Source of the DNA: Firmicutes bacterium UBA2116 | GTDB lineage: Bacteria > Bacillota > Clostridia > Tissierellales > Sedimentibacteraceae | Reading direction: 5' to 3' | NCBI GenBank assembly: GCA_002331025.1 | Contig: DCYG01000007.1 | Span: 205,055-269,054 of the forward strand | DNA: 64,000 nucleotides | Shown: positions 1-7,761 of the stretch, in pieces | Position numbering within the stretch: the first letter of the stretch is position 1 | How the letters are laid out: each line of letters begins with the position of its first letter | Position numbers and translations under genes: made by a program | The notes under the pieces: model-generated | Database searches by the model: none | Told to the model about the DNA's origin: nothing | What the model saw: only the letters and a program-made list of their open reading frames with translations

Positions 1-2
1 AA

Positions 3-683
3 GACTTAAGCTTATCCGTTTCTGAGGGAGAGTTTGTAACCGTCATAGGCGGAAACGGCGCAGGAAAATCCACTCTTTTCAATATAATTTCCGGAAGCAT
101 CCTGTGCGATTTGGGCTTGGTGGAATTGGACGGAACAGACATAACCTACATGCCTGTGCATAAACGGGCTTCTTATGTGGGTCGGATATTTCAGGATCCT
201 ATGAAGGGTACTGCTCCGAATCTGACCGTGGGAGAAAATTTAACCATTGCATATATGAAAAGCATGAAGATAAACAATCTGAGCATTCCGTCAAGTAAGG
301 AAAGGAATTATATTAAGGAGCGCCTTGCAGATTTGAAATTAGGGCTCGAGGATAGATTAAACACTAAAATCGGATTGCTTTCAGGCGGGCAAAGACAGGC
401 GGCAGCCTTAGTCATGGCTACGCTGGTCAAACCGAAGCTGTTGCTGCTGGATGAGCATACGGCAGCCTTGGATCCCGTTAGTGCGGAAGCTGTGATGAAG
501 CTTACAGAAAAAATTGTAACGGAAAATAATATAACGACACTGATGATTACCCATAATATAAAGTCCGCTTTAGATTACGGAAGCAGAACAATAATGATGG
601 ATCTGGGAGAAATAATTATTGATGTATGCGGAGAAGAAAGAAAAAAACTAACCGTTCGGGAACTGGTTAGTCAGTATAAATAA
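3..683 (+). CDS. ABC transporter ATP-binding protein (5' truncated)
   Basis: The gene enters from outside the window; the frame is open from base 3, so the true start is missing. Walker A (GGNGAGKST) lies at about bases 51-80, the signature LSGGQRQ at about 380-400, Walker B LLLLDEHTAALDP at about 430-470, and the H-loop ITHN near 550. The DEHTAALDP form of Walker B is characteristic of the COG1101 (PhnK-like, uncharacterised) ATPases that pair with TrpX/TrpY-type binding proteins and permeases; those partners would lie to the left. The role is to power uptake of a small, probably amino-acid-like solute at the inner face of the membrane. The 3' end overlaps the convergent zinc-ribbon gene by 17 bases. 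Family is certain, substrate is unknown. Confidence 0.9.
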   Translation, partial: DLSLSVSEGEFVTVIGGNGAGKSTLFNIISGSILCDLGLVELDGTDITYMPVHKRASYVGRIFQDPMKGTAPNLTVGENLTIAYMKSMKINNLSIPSSKERNYIKERLADLKLGLEDRLNTKIGLLSGGQRQAAALVMATLVKPKLLLLDEHTAALDPVSAEAVMKLTEKIVTENNITTLMITHNIKSALDYGSRTIMMDLGEIIIDVCGEERKKLTVRELVSQYK

Positions 684-888
684 ATATTTCTTCAAATCCG
701 CATTCAGGGCAGCTCACGGTTACTTCATACGTATAAACAGAGAGCACCTTTACCTTTGTTGCTTCACTGCCGTTTTCACCCTTGCCCTTGAATTTTACTT
801 TTTTTTCTGCTTCGGGACCCTTAGCATAGTAATAATTATATCTTTTGCCGCAGTTTTCGCATTTGCGTCTGCCTTTAACAGCTATCAT
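667..888 (-). CDS. Small zinc-ribbon protein
   Basis: A 73-residue protein with two CxxC knuckles: CENCGKRY near the N terminus and CPECGFEE near the C terminus, which would hold one Zn ion as a zinc ribbon. The middle is charged (K/E/G-rich). I chose the ATG at 888 because the longer reading frame to 963 would start inside an inverted repeat, while a GGATGTG-type site precedes 888. No catalytic residues are visible. It could bind nucleic acid or simply be a small structural zinc protein; the function is unknown. It converges on and overlaps the ABC ATPase gene. Confidence 0.6.
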   Translation of the reverse strand: MIAVKGRRKCENCGKRYNYYYAKGPEAEKKVKFKGKGENGSEATKVKVLSVYTYEVTVSCPECGFEEIFIYTD

Positions 889-920
889 CAATTCACATCC
901 TATATAAATTTTGCTATCCA

Positions 921-984
921 ACCTTTTGGGGACGGTCCTTTTGAGGACGAAATTCAGTCCCAAAAAGGACCGTCCCCAAAAGGT
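921..984. repeat. Perfect 22-bp inverted repeat (REP/MITE-like hairpin)
   Basis: Bases 921-942 and 963-984 are exact reverse complements, separated by 20 bases that contain a further GGAC/GTCC pair. The core GGGGACGGTCCTTTT resembles dispersed extragenic palindromes of Clostridia that are linked to REP-associated tyrosine transposases; that link is from general knowledge and not shown here. There is no transposase in the window. It lies directly upstream of the zinc-ribbon gene. Confidence 0.75.
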
Positions 985-1045
985 CCATTCCGAGCGCCGG
1001 CGAAGAATCTCAGTTTCTAAATGATGAGATCCTTCACTATGTTGT
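984..1045. repeat. Dispersed-repeat remnant (CATTCCGAGCG...GAAGAATCTC type)
   Basis: Bases 984-1011 match the pattern CATTCCGARCG-N-GARGAATCTC, and 1022-1045 carry a degraded inverted copy (GAGATCCTTCACTA...). A second copy of the same motif lies at 53681-53708 (20 of 28 positions identical). It directly abuts the inverted repeat at 921-984, so the interval is a patch of repeat debris. Confidence 0.55.
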
Positions 1046-1142
1046 GAATTATACCGCTTTATAAAAAGTTTTTCAAGATTAAATTGAAAAACTGGATTTT
1101 AGATGATAATATGAGGTTAATGTATTATATAGGGAGGCAAAA

Positions 1143-2120
1143 ATGGATTGGATATGTGAAAAAGGTGCGTTGTCTGAAAATGTACTGTATAATTTGCAGA
1201 TGAATAGTGATTATGTTGAATTAAAGGAAAATCATGAAGAAGGTTATTTGGAAACCCCTGTAATAAAAACCGAAAGGTTTAAAGAAATAACTCCGTCATG
1301 GAATTCAAAGACTGACATTGGCAGCTCTGTTGAGCTGTTAATAAAAATAAGAGTGGAAAATGAATGGACGACCTATACGAGCTACGGTGTATGGTCAACA
1401 AATGGAAATAATATAGGTATTAAAGAACGCGAATCCCATGACCATATGAAGGTTACAAGTGACAGAATATTTGTTAAGGATGAAAAATTCGGAGATGCTG
1501 TTCAGATAAAGGTAGTATTTAAGGGAAACAATCCTAAGCTCACGCTTATTGCATTCAGCACCGACGGGGGTGAGGATGAAGCTGTTGAAGGAAATTATCT
1601 GAGAATCCTTGAAAATGTCCCGCTGATTTCCCAGCTCGCAAGCGGTCATAAGGATGCCCGCGTGATTTGCAGCCCAACTTCCTTGACAATGGCTTTAAAG
1701 TTTCATGGAAAAAATGTTGATTTAGATCAGGTTGCAAGAGGGACACTTGACTCAGGCAACGGTGCTTATGGAAATTGGCCTCAAAATGCAGCTATGGCAG
1801 GCGAATTAGGTATGAGAGCGTACACCAAAAGATGCATGTCCATAAATCCGGTGAAAAATTTTATTGCCAAAGGTGTTCCGGTTGTAGCTTCTGTATGCAT
1901 GCAGGAGAAGGAACAATTAACGGGAGCCATATCCGCATTTCCTCACGGACACCTGATGGTCGTTGTAGGTTTTGAAACAAAGGACGGAACAGAATATATA
2001 GTTGTAAATGACCCTGCTGCCAATTCCGATGCGGAAGTTAGAAAATCCTACCTGCTTGATGAATGGGTCAGAGTGTGGAGACATTATATTTATATTGTAA
2101 CATCTGATGTTGAAAAATAA
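1143..2120 (+). CDS. C39-like cysteine peptidase family protein
   Basis: A 325-residue protein in two parts. Residues 1-150 are a beta-rich region without a signal peptide; residues 155-320 resemble the Peptidase_C39_2 / YvpB papain-like fold. Candidate catalytic residues are Cys177 (in ICSPTSLTMAL), His268 or His270 (FPHGHLMVVVGF) and Asn289/Asp290 (VVNDPAA). The start is supported by GGGAGGC 6-7 bases upstream. No secretion signal is visible, so it acts in the cytoplasm or leaves by a non-Sec route. It stands alone, followed by a terminator at 2241. Substrate unknown. Confidence 0.8.
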   Translation: MDWICEKGALSENVLYNLQMNSDYVELKENHEEGYLETPVIKTERFKEITPSWNSKTDIGSSVELLIKIRVENEWTTYTSYGVWSTNGNNIGIKERESHDHMKVTSDRIFVKDEKFGDAVQIKVVFKGNNPKLTLIAFSTDGGEDEAVEGNYLRILENVPLISQLASGHKDARVICSPTSLTMALKFHGKNVDLDQVARGTLDSGNGAYGNWPQNAAMAGELGMRAYTKRCMSINPVKNFIAKGVPVVASVCMQEKEQLTGAISAFPHGHLMVVVGFETKDGTEYIVVNDPAANSDAEVRKSYLLDEWVRVWRHYIYIVTSDVEK

Positions 2121-2240
2121 ATGAAATGTTAATAAGTTAATAAATATCATATTATCATAATATTCAATATTTATCGCTAAAGTGTTGTCAAAAATGTTGT
2201 CATTTAGCTAAAAGCATTTCATTCATTTTTGATAACGCAG

Positions 2241-2269
2241 AAAAAGAACTCCTAACCGAGTTCTTTTTT
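2241..2269 (+). terminator. Intrinsic terminator after the C39 gene
   Basis: Stem AAAAAGAACTC / GAGTTCTTTTTT with a six-base loop and a T run. It is A-flanked as well, so it could work in both directions. Confidence 0.8.
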
Positions 2270-2371
2270 AATACATTAAAACAAAATAATCAAGCAGTAT
2301 ATTACGAACAACCTTTTTAATATTATTGTAAGATATTGGGTATACTTTCAAATAAATAAGGAGGTGAAATC

Positions 2372-2638
2372 ATGGGATATATTGCATGGTTGGTTTTAGG
2401 AGCACTTGCAGGATGGATAGCAAGTATGTTTATGGGTAAGGATTCAGAGATGGGTGCTTTTGCAAATATTACGGTTGGCATTGTAGGAGCTTTTGTTGGA
2501 GGAGTTATATTTAATTTAATAGGAGCATCCGGTGTTACAGGGTTTAATATATGGAGTATAATAGTTGCTGTAATTGGGGCTTGTGTATTATTGTATATAG
2601 TAAATAGATTAAAAGGTAATGAATCTACAAAAGAATAG
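2372..2638 (+). CDS. GlsB/YeaQ/YmgE family stress membrane protein
   Basis: An 88-residue, glycine-rich protein with three predicted membrane helices (about residues 3-20, 30-50 and 58-78) and the family start MGYIAWLVLGALAGWIAS. The family (Transglycosylase-associated / GlsB) is small, membrane-bound and commonly induced by general stress; its molecular role is unknown. AAGGAGGTG precedes the ATG at good spacing. Single gene with its own terminator. Confidence 0.9.
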   Translation: MGYIAWLVLGALAGWIASMFMGKDSEMGAFANITVGIVGAFVGGVIFNLIGASGVTGFNIWSIIVAVIGACVLLYIVNRLKGNESTKE

Positions 2639-2657
2639 GGTAATTTTTAGTATAGCT

Positions 2658-2688
2658 AAGGCAGCAGAAATTAATCTGTTGCCTTTTT
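2658..2688 (+). terminator. Intrinsic terminator after the GlsB-type gene
   Basis: Stem AAGGCAGCAG / CTGTTGCCTT (one G-U pair) around an 8-base loop, followed by TTTTT. Confidence 0.75.
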
Positions 2689-2819
2689 AATACAAGCACA
2701 TCTATGATATTGGTGGTTGAAAATAATGACAAAGAGAATTTAGGAAGTTCTGCAAATCATCTGCGTGGCAGAAGTGAGAGCTTAGTGAATCTTCATAAGC
2801 TCCTCTGTAGTAGATTTAT

Positions 2820-3548
2820 TTATATATTCACATCCAGCAAATACGATGCTAAAATTATTTCTCCGTTATATTGCTCTTTTGCTTCAGATACTAAATCATC
2901 TATGGTTCCGAAGTGTGGCAAGTGTGTTAGTATTAACTTCTTAGCCTTTGCTTTTTCTGCCAGCATTCCTGCCTGCAAGCTGTTTAAATGTCCCGCCTGA
3001 GTACCGTCCATATGCGAATAAAAGCTGCATTCTGCAATCAATAAATCCGAATTTTTAAAGAAATCAGACAACTCATCAAAATATGAGGTATCGGAAGTAA
3101 ATGATAATATTTTATTATCACATTTGATTTTAATGCTGTAGCTTAAAACGGGATGAATATTTTTCAAAAAGCTGATTTCAAAGGGTCCTAAGTTTAATAT
3201 GCTGCCTTCATCAAAGCTTTCACCATAGGTGTAATTCTCCCACTTCAAAAGCTTGAATAATTCACCCTCAGGTGCGTAAATAGGCAGAGGTTTATTTATT
3301 TCTCCCATCAGCGTCTTAATTTGCCGCGCATATTGGAGGGGTCCTATGTCGCAGCAATGGTCATAATGATAATGCGATATAAGAACAGAGTCAAGCTCTC
3401 CTATGTTTGTAACCTTTTGAACTGAACTGATTACCCCGCTGCCGCATTCCAGCAACAGCCTGTAATCATCATGCTCTATTAAATATCCCGAGGTTGCTTC
3501 CCCTGCCTTGGGGAAACCTCCCCAATGTCCTATTATTGTAACCTTCAT
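2820..3548 (-). CDS. MBL-fold metallo-hydrolase (YhfI-like)
   Basis: A 242-residue metallo-beta-lactamase-fold protein. The metal-binding motif is HYHYDHCCD at about residue 75; later ligands are a His in KNIHPVLSY, an Asp in SFTSDTSYF and a His in LILTHLPHF. The layout is that of ribonuclease Z/YhfI-like hydrolases, but no exosite is seen, so the substrate is open. I start at the ATG at 3548, preceded by GGAGAAATT; the longer frame to 3596 would run back into the exporter gene. It follows the ABC exporter by 10 bases and is the last gene of that leftward operon. Confidence 0.85.
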   Translation of the reverse strand: MKVTIIGHWGGFPKAGEATSGYLIEHDDYRLLLECGSGVISSVQKVTNIGELDSVLISHYHYDHCCDIGPLQYARQIKTLMGEINKPLPIYAPEGELFKLLKWENYTYGESFDEGSILNLGPFEISFLKNIHPVLSYSIKIKCDNKILSFTSDTSYFDELSDFFKNSDLLIAECSFYSHMDGTQAGHLNSLQAGMLAEKAKAKKLILTHLPHFGTIDDLVSEAKEQYNGEIILASYLLDVNI

Positions 3549-3558
3549 AATTTCTCCA

Positions 3559-5280
3559 TTACATATTTTTAAATTGTGAATTGTACAATTCCGCATAAAT
3601 GCCGTTATTGCTGATTAAATCCTCGTGTCGCCCTCTTTCTATTATGCCCTTATCTGTTAAAACAATTATTTCATCGGCATTTTTTATTGTTGATAATCTA
3701 TGTGCTACTACAACTGTAGTTCTTCCCTTTGACAGCTCCTCCAACGAATTCTGGATAAGCAGTTCTGTAGCATTGTCAAGGGCGGATGTCGCTTCATCCA
3801 ATACTAATATCGGAGGATTTTTCAAAAATACTCTTGCTATTGAAATTCTTTGCTTCTGTCCGCCTGAAAGCTTTACTCCACGCTCGCCCACATATGTGTT
3901 GTAGCCCTCCGGCAGCGACATAATAAAATCGTGGATATTTGCCATTTTAGCGGCTGCCTGTATTTCCTCTTCGGTTGAATCGAATCTGCCGCACTGTATG
4001 TTGTCGGCAATAGTTCCCGTGAAAAGGAAGACATCCTGCTGCACTATACCTATGTTTTTTCTCAGGGATTTTCTTGTGAAATCCTTAATGTTTGTATCGT
4101 CTATATAAATACTTCCTTCCTCCACCTCGTAAAAACGGGGAATCAGGTGGCAGAGAGTTGTCTTTCCTCCTCCCGAAGGACCTACGAATGCAACCGTCTT
4201 GCCTTTTTCAATATTGAAGGTTATATCCTTTAAAATTTCTTTGTTATCGTCGTATGAGAAGCTTACATCCTCAAACCTTATATCGCCTCTTGCAGATTCG
4301 ATATCTTTGGCATCAGGCTCGTCGTATTCAACATCCTTATCCATAATTTCAGTAAATCTTTTGAAGCCTGATACACCGGACTGATATTGCTCCACGAAGT
4401 TAATCAGCTTGCGTATAGGATTTAAAAAGTTTCCTATGTACAATATGAATGCCGCAAAATCACCGAAGTTTATATAGCCTTTAAAGAAGAATATACCGCC
4501 GGCACTCAATACTAAGATGTTAAGAAAATCTATTATAAAGGATGAGCTCACATGAAACTCGGCCATAACCTTGTATGCTTTTTCCCTTGCTTTAATGAAT
4601 TTAACGTTGTTGCGTTCAAATTTCTCAATTTCATTATCCTTGTTGCTGAATGCTTTAGATACCCTTATGCCGGAAATACTGTTTTCAATTGTGGCATTAA
4701 CTTCACCGATGGTTTCTCTCGTTTCCATAAATGAATCAGACATTCGGATTCTTAATTTCATTGCCAGAAATACAAGAAAAGGAACTACTGAAAACACTAT
4801 TAAGGCAAGGGGCAGGTTTATAGTGCTCAACGCAATAAACGAACCAACCAGCATTACAAGTGAAATAAACAAGTCCTCGGGACCGTGATGAGCTAATTCC
4901 GAAACCTCCATCAAGTCATTGATAATTCTTGAAGTTAAGGTTCCTGTCTTATTCTCGTCAAAAAATACAAAGGGTAGGTCCTGCAGATGCTCAAATATAT
5001 CTCTTCTCATGTCTGACTGCATCATAACGCCCATTATGTGACCGTAATACGTTATGTAATAGTTCAGTCCTACTTTTAATATATACAAAAAACCAAGGAT
5101 TACAAGCCATGTAACCATCAGCTGGAATTGCTGGTTGGGTACATAGATATTTATTATGTTCCTCGTAATCATAGGGTAAAACAAATCACAAACCGCCATA
5201 ATAAATGCACATAGCATATCTATAATGAATATTTTTTTGATAGGCTTAGGTTTGTAGTACGATATAAATCTTTTGATCAT
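3559..5280 (-). CDS. ABC exporter, fused permease and ATPase
   Basis: A 573-residue half-transporter of the MsbA/LmrA/YfiB type. Residues 1-310 form the six-helix membrane domain; residues 325-570 form the ATPase, with Walker A GPSGGGKTT, signature LSGGQKQR, Walker B ILVLDEATSALD and H-loop VAHRLSTI. Such proteins work as dimers and export lipids, peptides or drugs. Only one half-transporter gene is present, so a homodimer is most likely. It is separated by 2 bases from the small membrane gene upstream. Substrate cannot be read from the sequence. Confidence 0.93.
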   Translation of the reverse strand: MIKRFISYYKPKPIKKIFIIDMLCAFIMAVCDLFYPMITRNIINIYVPNQQFQLMVTWLVILGFLYILKVGLNYYITYYGHIMGVMMQSDMRRDIFEHLQDLPFVFFDENKTGTLTSRIINDLMEVSELAHHGPEDLFISLVMLVGSFIALSTINLPLALIVFSVVPFLVFLAMKLRIRMSDSFMETRETIGEVNATIENSISGIRVSKAFSNKDNEIEKFERNNVKFIKAREKAYKVMAEFHVSSSFIIDFLNILVLSAGGIFFFKGYINFGDFAAFILYIGNFLNPIRKLINFVEQYQSGVSGFKRFTEIMDKDVEYDEPDAKDIESARGDIRFEDVSFSYDDNKEILKDITFNIEKGKTVAFVGPSGGGKTTLCHLIPRFYEVEEGSIYIDDTNIKDFTRKSLRKNIGIVQQDVFLFTGTIADNIQCGRFDSTEEEIQAAAKMANIHDFIMSLPEGYNTYVGERGVKLSGGQKQRISIARVFLKNPPILVLDEATSALDNATELLIQNSLEELSKGRTTVVVAHRLSTIKNADEIIVLTDKGIIERGRHEDLISNNGIYAELYNSQFKNM

Positions 5281-5282
5281 TA

Positions 5283-5660
5283 TTATTGCTCCTTATTATG
5301 TTTAGAAAATATTGCCGCGGTAATTACGTAAATAAATATTGCTGCTAAATTGAACAGTAAAATATAGAAAACATTAAAATCGTTTAAATAGCAGATAATT
5401 GCTATAGCTGTTAATGCAGTCAGCATTGCTATGTTTGCTAATTTAGATTCCTTTAATTTAAAAATCCTTTTTGATAAATCTCCCACACTTCTTAAATGCA
5501 TGATAAAACTTAATAAAATTAAAGGCAATGCGTATCCCATATTAGTTTTTATTAATGAACACCCTTGCGTGTATACAAATATGGCAGCTGCCAGCAGGGC
5601 ATAACTCCACCAATTTTTTTGCTGCATTTCTCTCTGCTTTTTCTTTCGCATTTCGTACAT
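5283..5660 (-). CDS. Small four-helix membrane protein of unknown function
   Basis: A 125-residue protein with a lysine-rich N terminus (MRKKKQREMQQK) and four hydrophobic stretches at about residues 17-33, 42-56, 74-92 and 97-117. I recognise no family. GAGGTGT precedes the ATG at 5660. It is tightly linked to the ABC exporter downstream, suggesting an accessory or co-expressed membrane subunit, but nothing direct shows this. Confidence 0.65.
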   Translation of the reverse strand: MYEMRKKKQREMQQKNWWSYALLAAAIFVYTQGCSLIKTNMGYALPLILLSFIMHLRSVGDLSKRIFKLKESKLANIAMLTALTAIAIICYLNDFNVFYILLFNLAAIFIYVITAAIFSKHNKEQ

Positions 5661-5887
5661 AGGACACCTCGGATATACATATTATGTATTTATATTATCA
5701 TTTTCCAAGCTGCTTTACAACGTCAAATTTGCTCAATTTCCCTGTGTACCTTAAGTATTCTTTAAAATTTACGAATGTAAAATTTAAAAATTTTTAAACA
5801 TAAGCACCAAAATCATTAAGATAATGTATTGTTTTTCAAACACGGATTTGATATTATCTATAGTTAAAAGCGGAATTTGAAAAGTAG

Positions 5888-7540
5888 GTGAGGGCAATAT
5901 CAAATAATCAAGGAAAGTTTTTGCAGGATCTTGTAAGCAACACTCTAAGTGTTGAAGAAGTATTGAATAATGTAAATTTTGAAGGATATCAACTTATCGC
6001 AGGAAAAGGTGGACTTAATAATCGCTGCAGGCATATGATTATTTTAGAGACACCGGAAGGAATTGAATGGCTCCAGGGAGGGGAATTCCTTTTGACGTCC
6101 GGATTTGCTTTTAAGGATAATCCCGAGGCTTGGAAAACTGTAATTGTTAGGGCACATAAAATGGAGATAGCTGCAATAGCTATAAAAGAAAAAAGATATT
6201 TATTAAAAATCCCTCAAGAAATGATAGATCAGGCTGACAAATATAATATACCCGTTATATTGCTTCCTATTGACTCTATTTATACTGATAAAATTGCATC
6301 CTTTTATGAAGCGCTGTTTTATATCAAAAATGAATATCTCGTACAGGCAAAAAACATGGATGAAAGACTGCTGAATCTTGTTTTCGACAAGAATAAAGCG
6401 GATGAAGTAGTAGTAGGGATTTCCGGACTTACCAATGTTTCCATAGTTATATACGATGAAGCATTTTTTGAAATATCAAGTTGTTTGGTTAATGAAACAC
6501 ATAAATTAGTTTTTGAAAGTGCTGAATATAAGGATTTGCTTAATACTAAAAGAAAATTTGGTAAGTGCTATAGATTGGGGATTGATGACAACGTCTATTT
6601 TGTTAAATATTTCCTGATGCCATCGGATGGGGTTGCGAGCTATATGTGTGTGGCGAGCGATATGGAAATTAGTATTCTTCAGGAAAAAGCGTTACAATAT
6701 GGCAGCATGATATTTTCGCTGAAAGAAAAAAAAGAAGAACGACAAAGTTTAAAAGAGATTAAGCTAAAGCGGTCACTTACGGAATTGATTCTAAATAATG
6801 CAAATCTTGGAGAAGATTTTTATAATAGTATTGAATATGATTATTCGTGGAATTCAAAGAAAGGTGCAATCGGTCTGGTAATTACTTCTGAAGATATAAG
6901 AAAATTTTCTGTTAATAAAGACGTACAAAAAATGAAGCAATATATTTACAGAGTTATTAATAGAATATTTGAAAAAATTGAATATCTGATTACGGAAAGG
7001 AAAAACAGTATAATTGTTTTTTTCGGGATAGATAATATAGAAGATATGGATCGATTGTTAAAAACTATCAAGCTGTATTTAAAAAAGAACTACAATAAAA
7101 ATATAAGAATAACATTTGGAATATCACGCATGTATGAGTCAATCAGAGATGTTCTTGAAATGTATAATGATTGTATGATAACAAGGATGTTTGATAAAAA
7201 GTATGAAATAACGTATTATGATTCGCTTGATACTGTAAAACTTGTTTATCCTCTTAAGGATGATAAGCAGTTTGTGGAGTATTATAAAAAAACTATTGAT
7301 GTGTTGTCAGATTATGATAAAAAGTATGGGCGAGAACTAATTAAAACACTTAAGTATTATTTTGATTATAATATGAATATGAAAGATACTGCAGATAGCC
7401 TATTTATTCATGTTGAAACACTTCGATACAGGTTAAATAAAATTGAACAACTTACAGGATACACTTTAGATACATCAGATGGATTACTCATCTTACAATT
7501 AACTATTAAGCTCCATTTTATAATAGGAGATAATGAATAA
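5888..7540 (+). CDS. PucR/CdaR-family transcriptional regulator
   Basis: A 550-residue protein: a PucR-type N-terminal sensor domain (about residues 20-140, with LIAGKGGLNN and GEFLLTSGFAF), a central CdaR/GGDEF-like region (about 290-430) and a C-terminal PucR helix-turn-helix (about 485-545, with DTADSLFIHVETLRYRLNKI). Family members usually activate neighbouring catabolic genes in response to a metabolite such as a purine or amino acid. The position just upstream of the transporter/AOR cluster makes that cluster the likely target. The start is uncertain: a GTG at 5888 with only a weak site; a TTG about 33 bases further in is the alternative. It ends in a large hairpin structure. Confidence 0.85.
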   Translation: MRAISNNQGKFLQDLVSNTLSVEEVLNNVNFEGYQLIAGKGGLNNRCRHMIILETPEGIEWLQGGEFLLTSGFAFKDNPEAWKTVIVRAHKMEIAAIAIKEKRYLLKIPQEMIDQADKYNIPVILLPIDSIYTDKIASFYEALFYIKNEYLVQAKNMDERLLNLVFDKNKADEVVVGISGLTNVSIVIYDEAFFEISSCLVNETHKLVFESAEYKDLLNTKRKFGKCYRLGIDDNVYFVKYFLMPSDGVASYMCVASDMEISILQEKALQYGSMIFSLKEKKEERQSLKEIKLKRSLTELILNNANLGEDFYNSIEYDYSWNSKKGAIGLVITSEDIRKFSVNKDVQKMKQYIYRVINRIFEKIEYLITERKNSIIVFFGIDNIEDMDRLLKTIKLYLKKNYNKNIRITFGISRMYESIRDVLEMYNDCMITRMFDKKYEITYYDSLDTVKLVYPLKDDKQFVEYYKKTIDVLSDYDKKYGRELIKTLKYYFDYNMNMKDTADSLFIHVETLRYRLNKIEQLTGYTLDTSDGLLILQLTIKLHFIIGDNE

Positions 7541-7557
7541 AAGTCTTTTCGTTAGTG

Positions 7558-7614
7558 GCACCTTTAGCTATGTGATATCATAACTAAAGGTGCTTTATTC
7601 TATGATATCACATA
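7558..7614 (+). terminator. Terminator-like hairpin interlocked with a second inverted repeat
   Basis: Stem 1: GCACCTTTAG (7558-7567) pairs exactly with CTAAAGGTGC (7584-7593), followed by TTTATT. The loop of stem 1 holds TATGTGATATCATA (7569-7582), which is an exact reverse complement of TATGATATCACATA (7601-7614). The two pairings interlock, so they could form a pseudoknot or act as alternatives. The simplest role is termination after the PucR gene. Confidence 0.65.
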
Positions 7615-7644
7615 AAAGTATTAACGAGCATTCCTCTCAAAATA

Positions 7645-7653
7645 TGATATAAT
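7645..7653 (+). promoter_or_regulatory. Candidate extended -10 promoter of the transporter/AOR cluster
   Basis: TGATATAAT contains a perfect TATAAT at 7648-7653 with a TG one base upstream, the extended -10 form. No good -35 is visible, as expected for an activator-dependent promoter. It lies 109 bases before the binding-protein gene. Confidence 0.4.
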
Positions 7654-7707
7654 ACTTCAAAATAAATAAGGCTTATTATTTTTAATTATCAATGATAAGG
7701 TTTTCAA

Positions 7708-7733
7708 AATAGATATCCATATGGATATCTATT
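7708..7733. promoter_or_regulatory. Perfect 26-bp palindrome, candidate operator
   Basis: The half AATAGATATCCAT at 7708-7720 is followed immediately by its exact reverse complement. It lies 28 bases upstream of the binding-protein ATG, within the probable leader. A dimeric regulator site (for example for the adjacent PucR protein) or a leader hairpin are both possible. Confidence 0.6.
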
Positions 7734-7761
7734 AATATAATTAACTAAAAGGAGGAAAAAG

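Noticed and set aside
2704..3000. A 98-codon rightward frame
   Set aside because: It overlaps the MBL-hydrolase gene on the other strand, whose metal motifs and ribosome site are clear; the frame resembles no protein.
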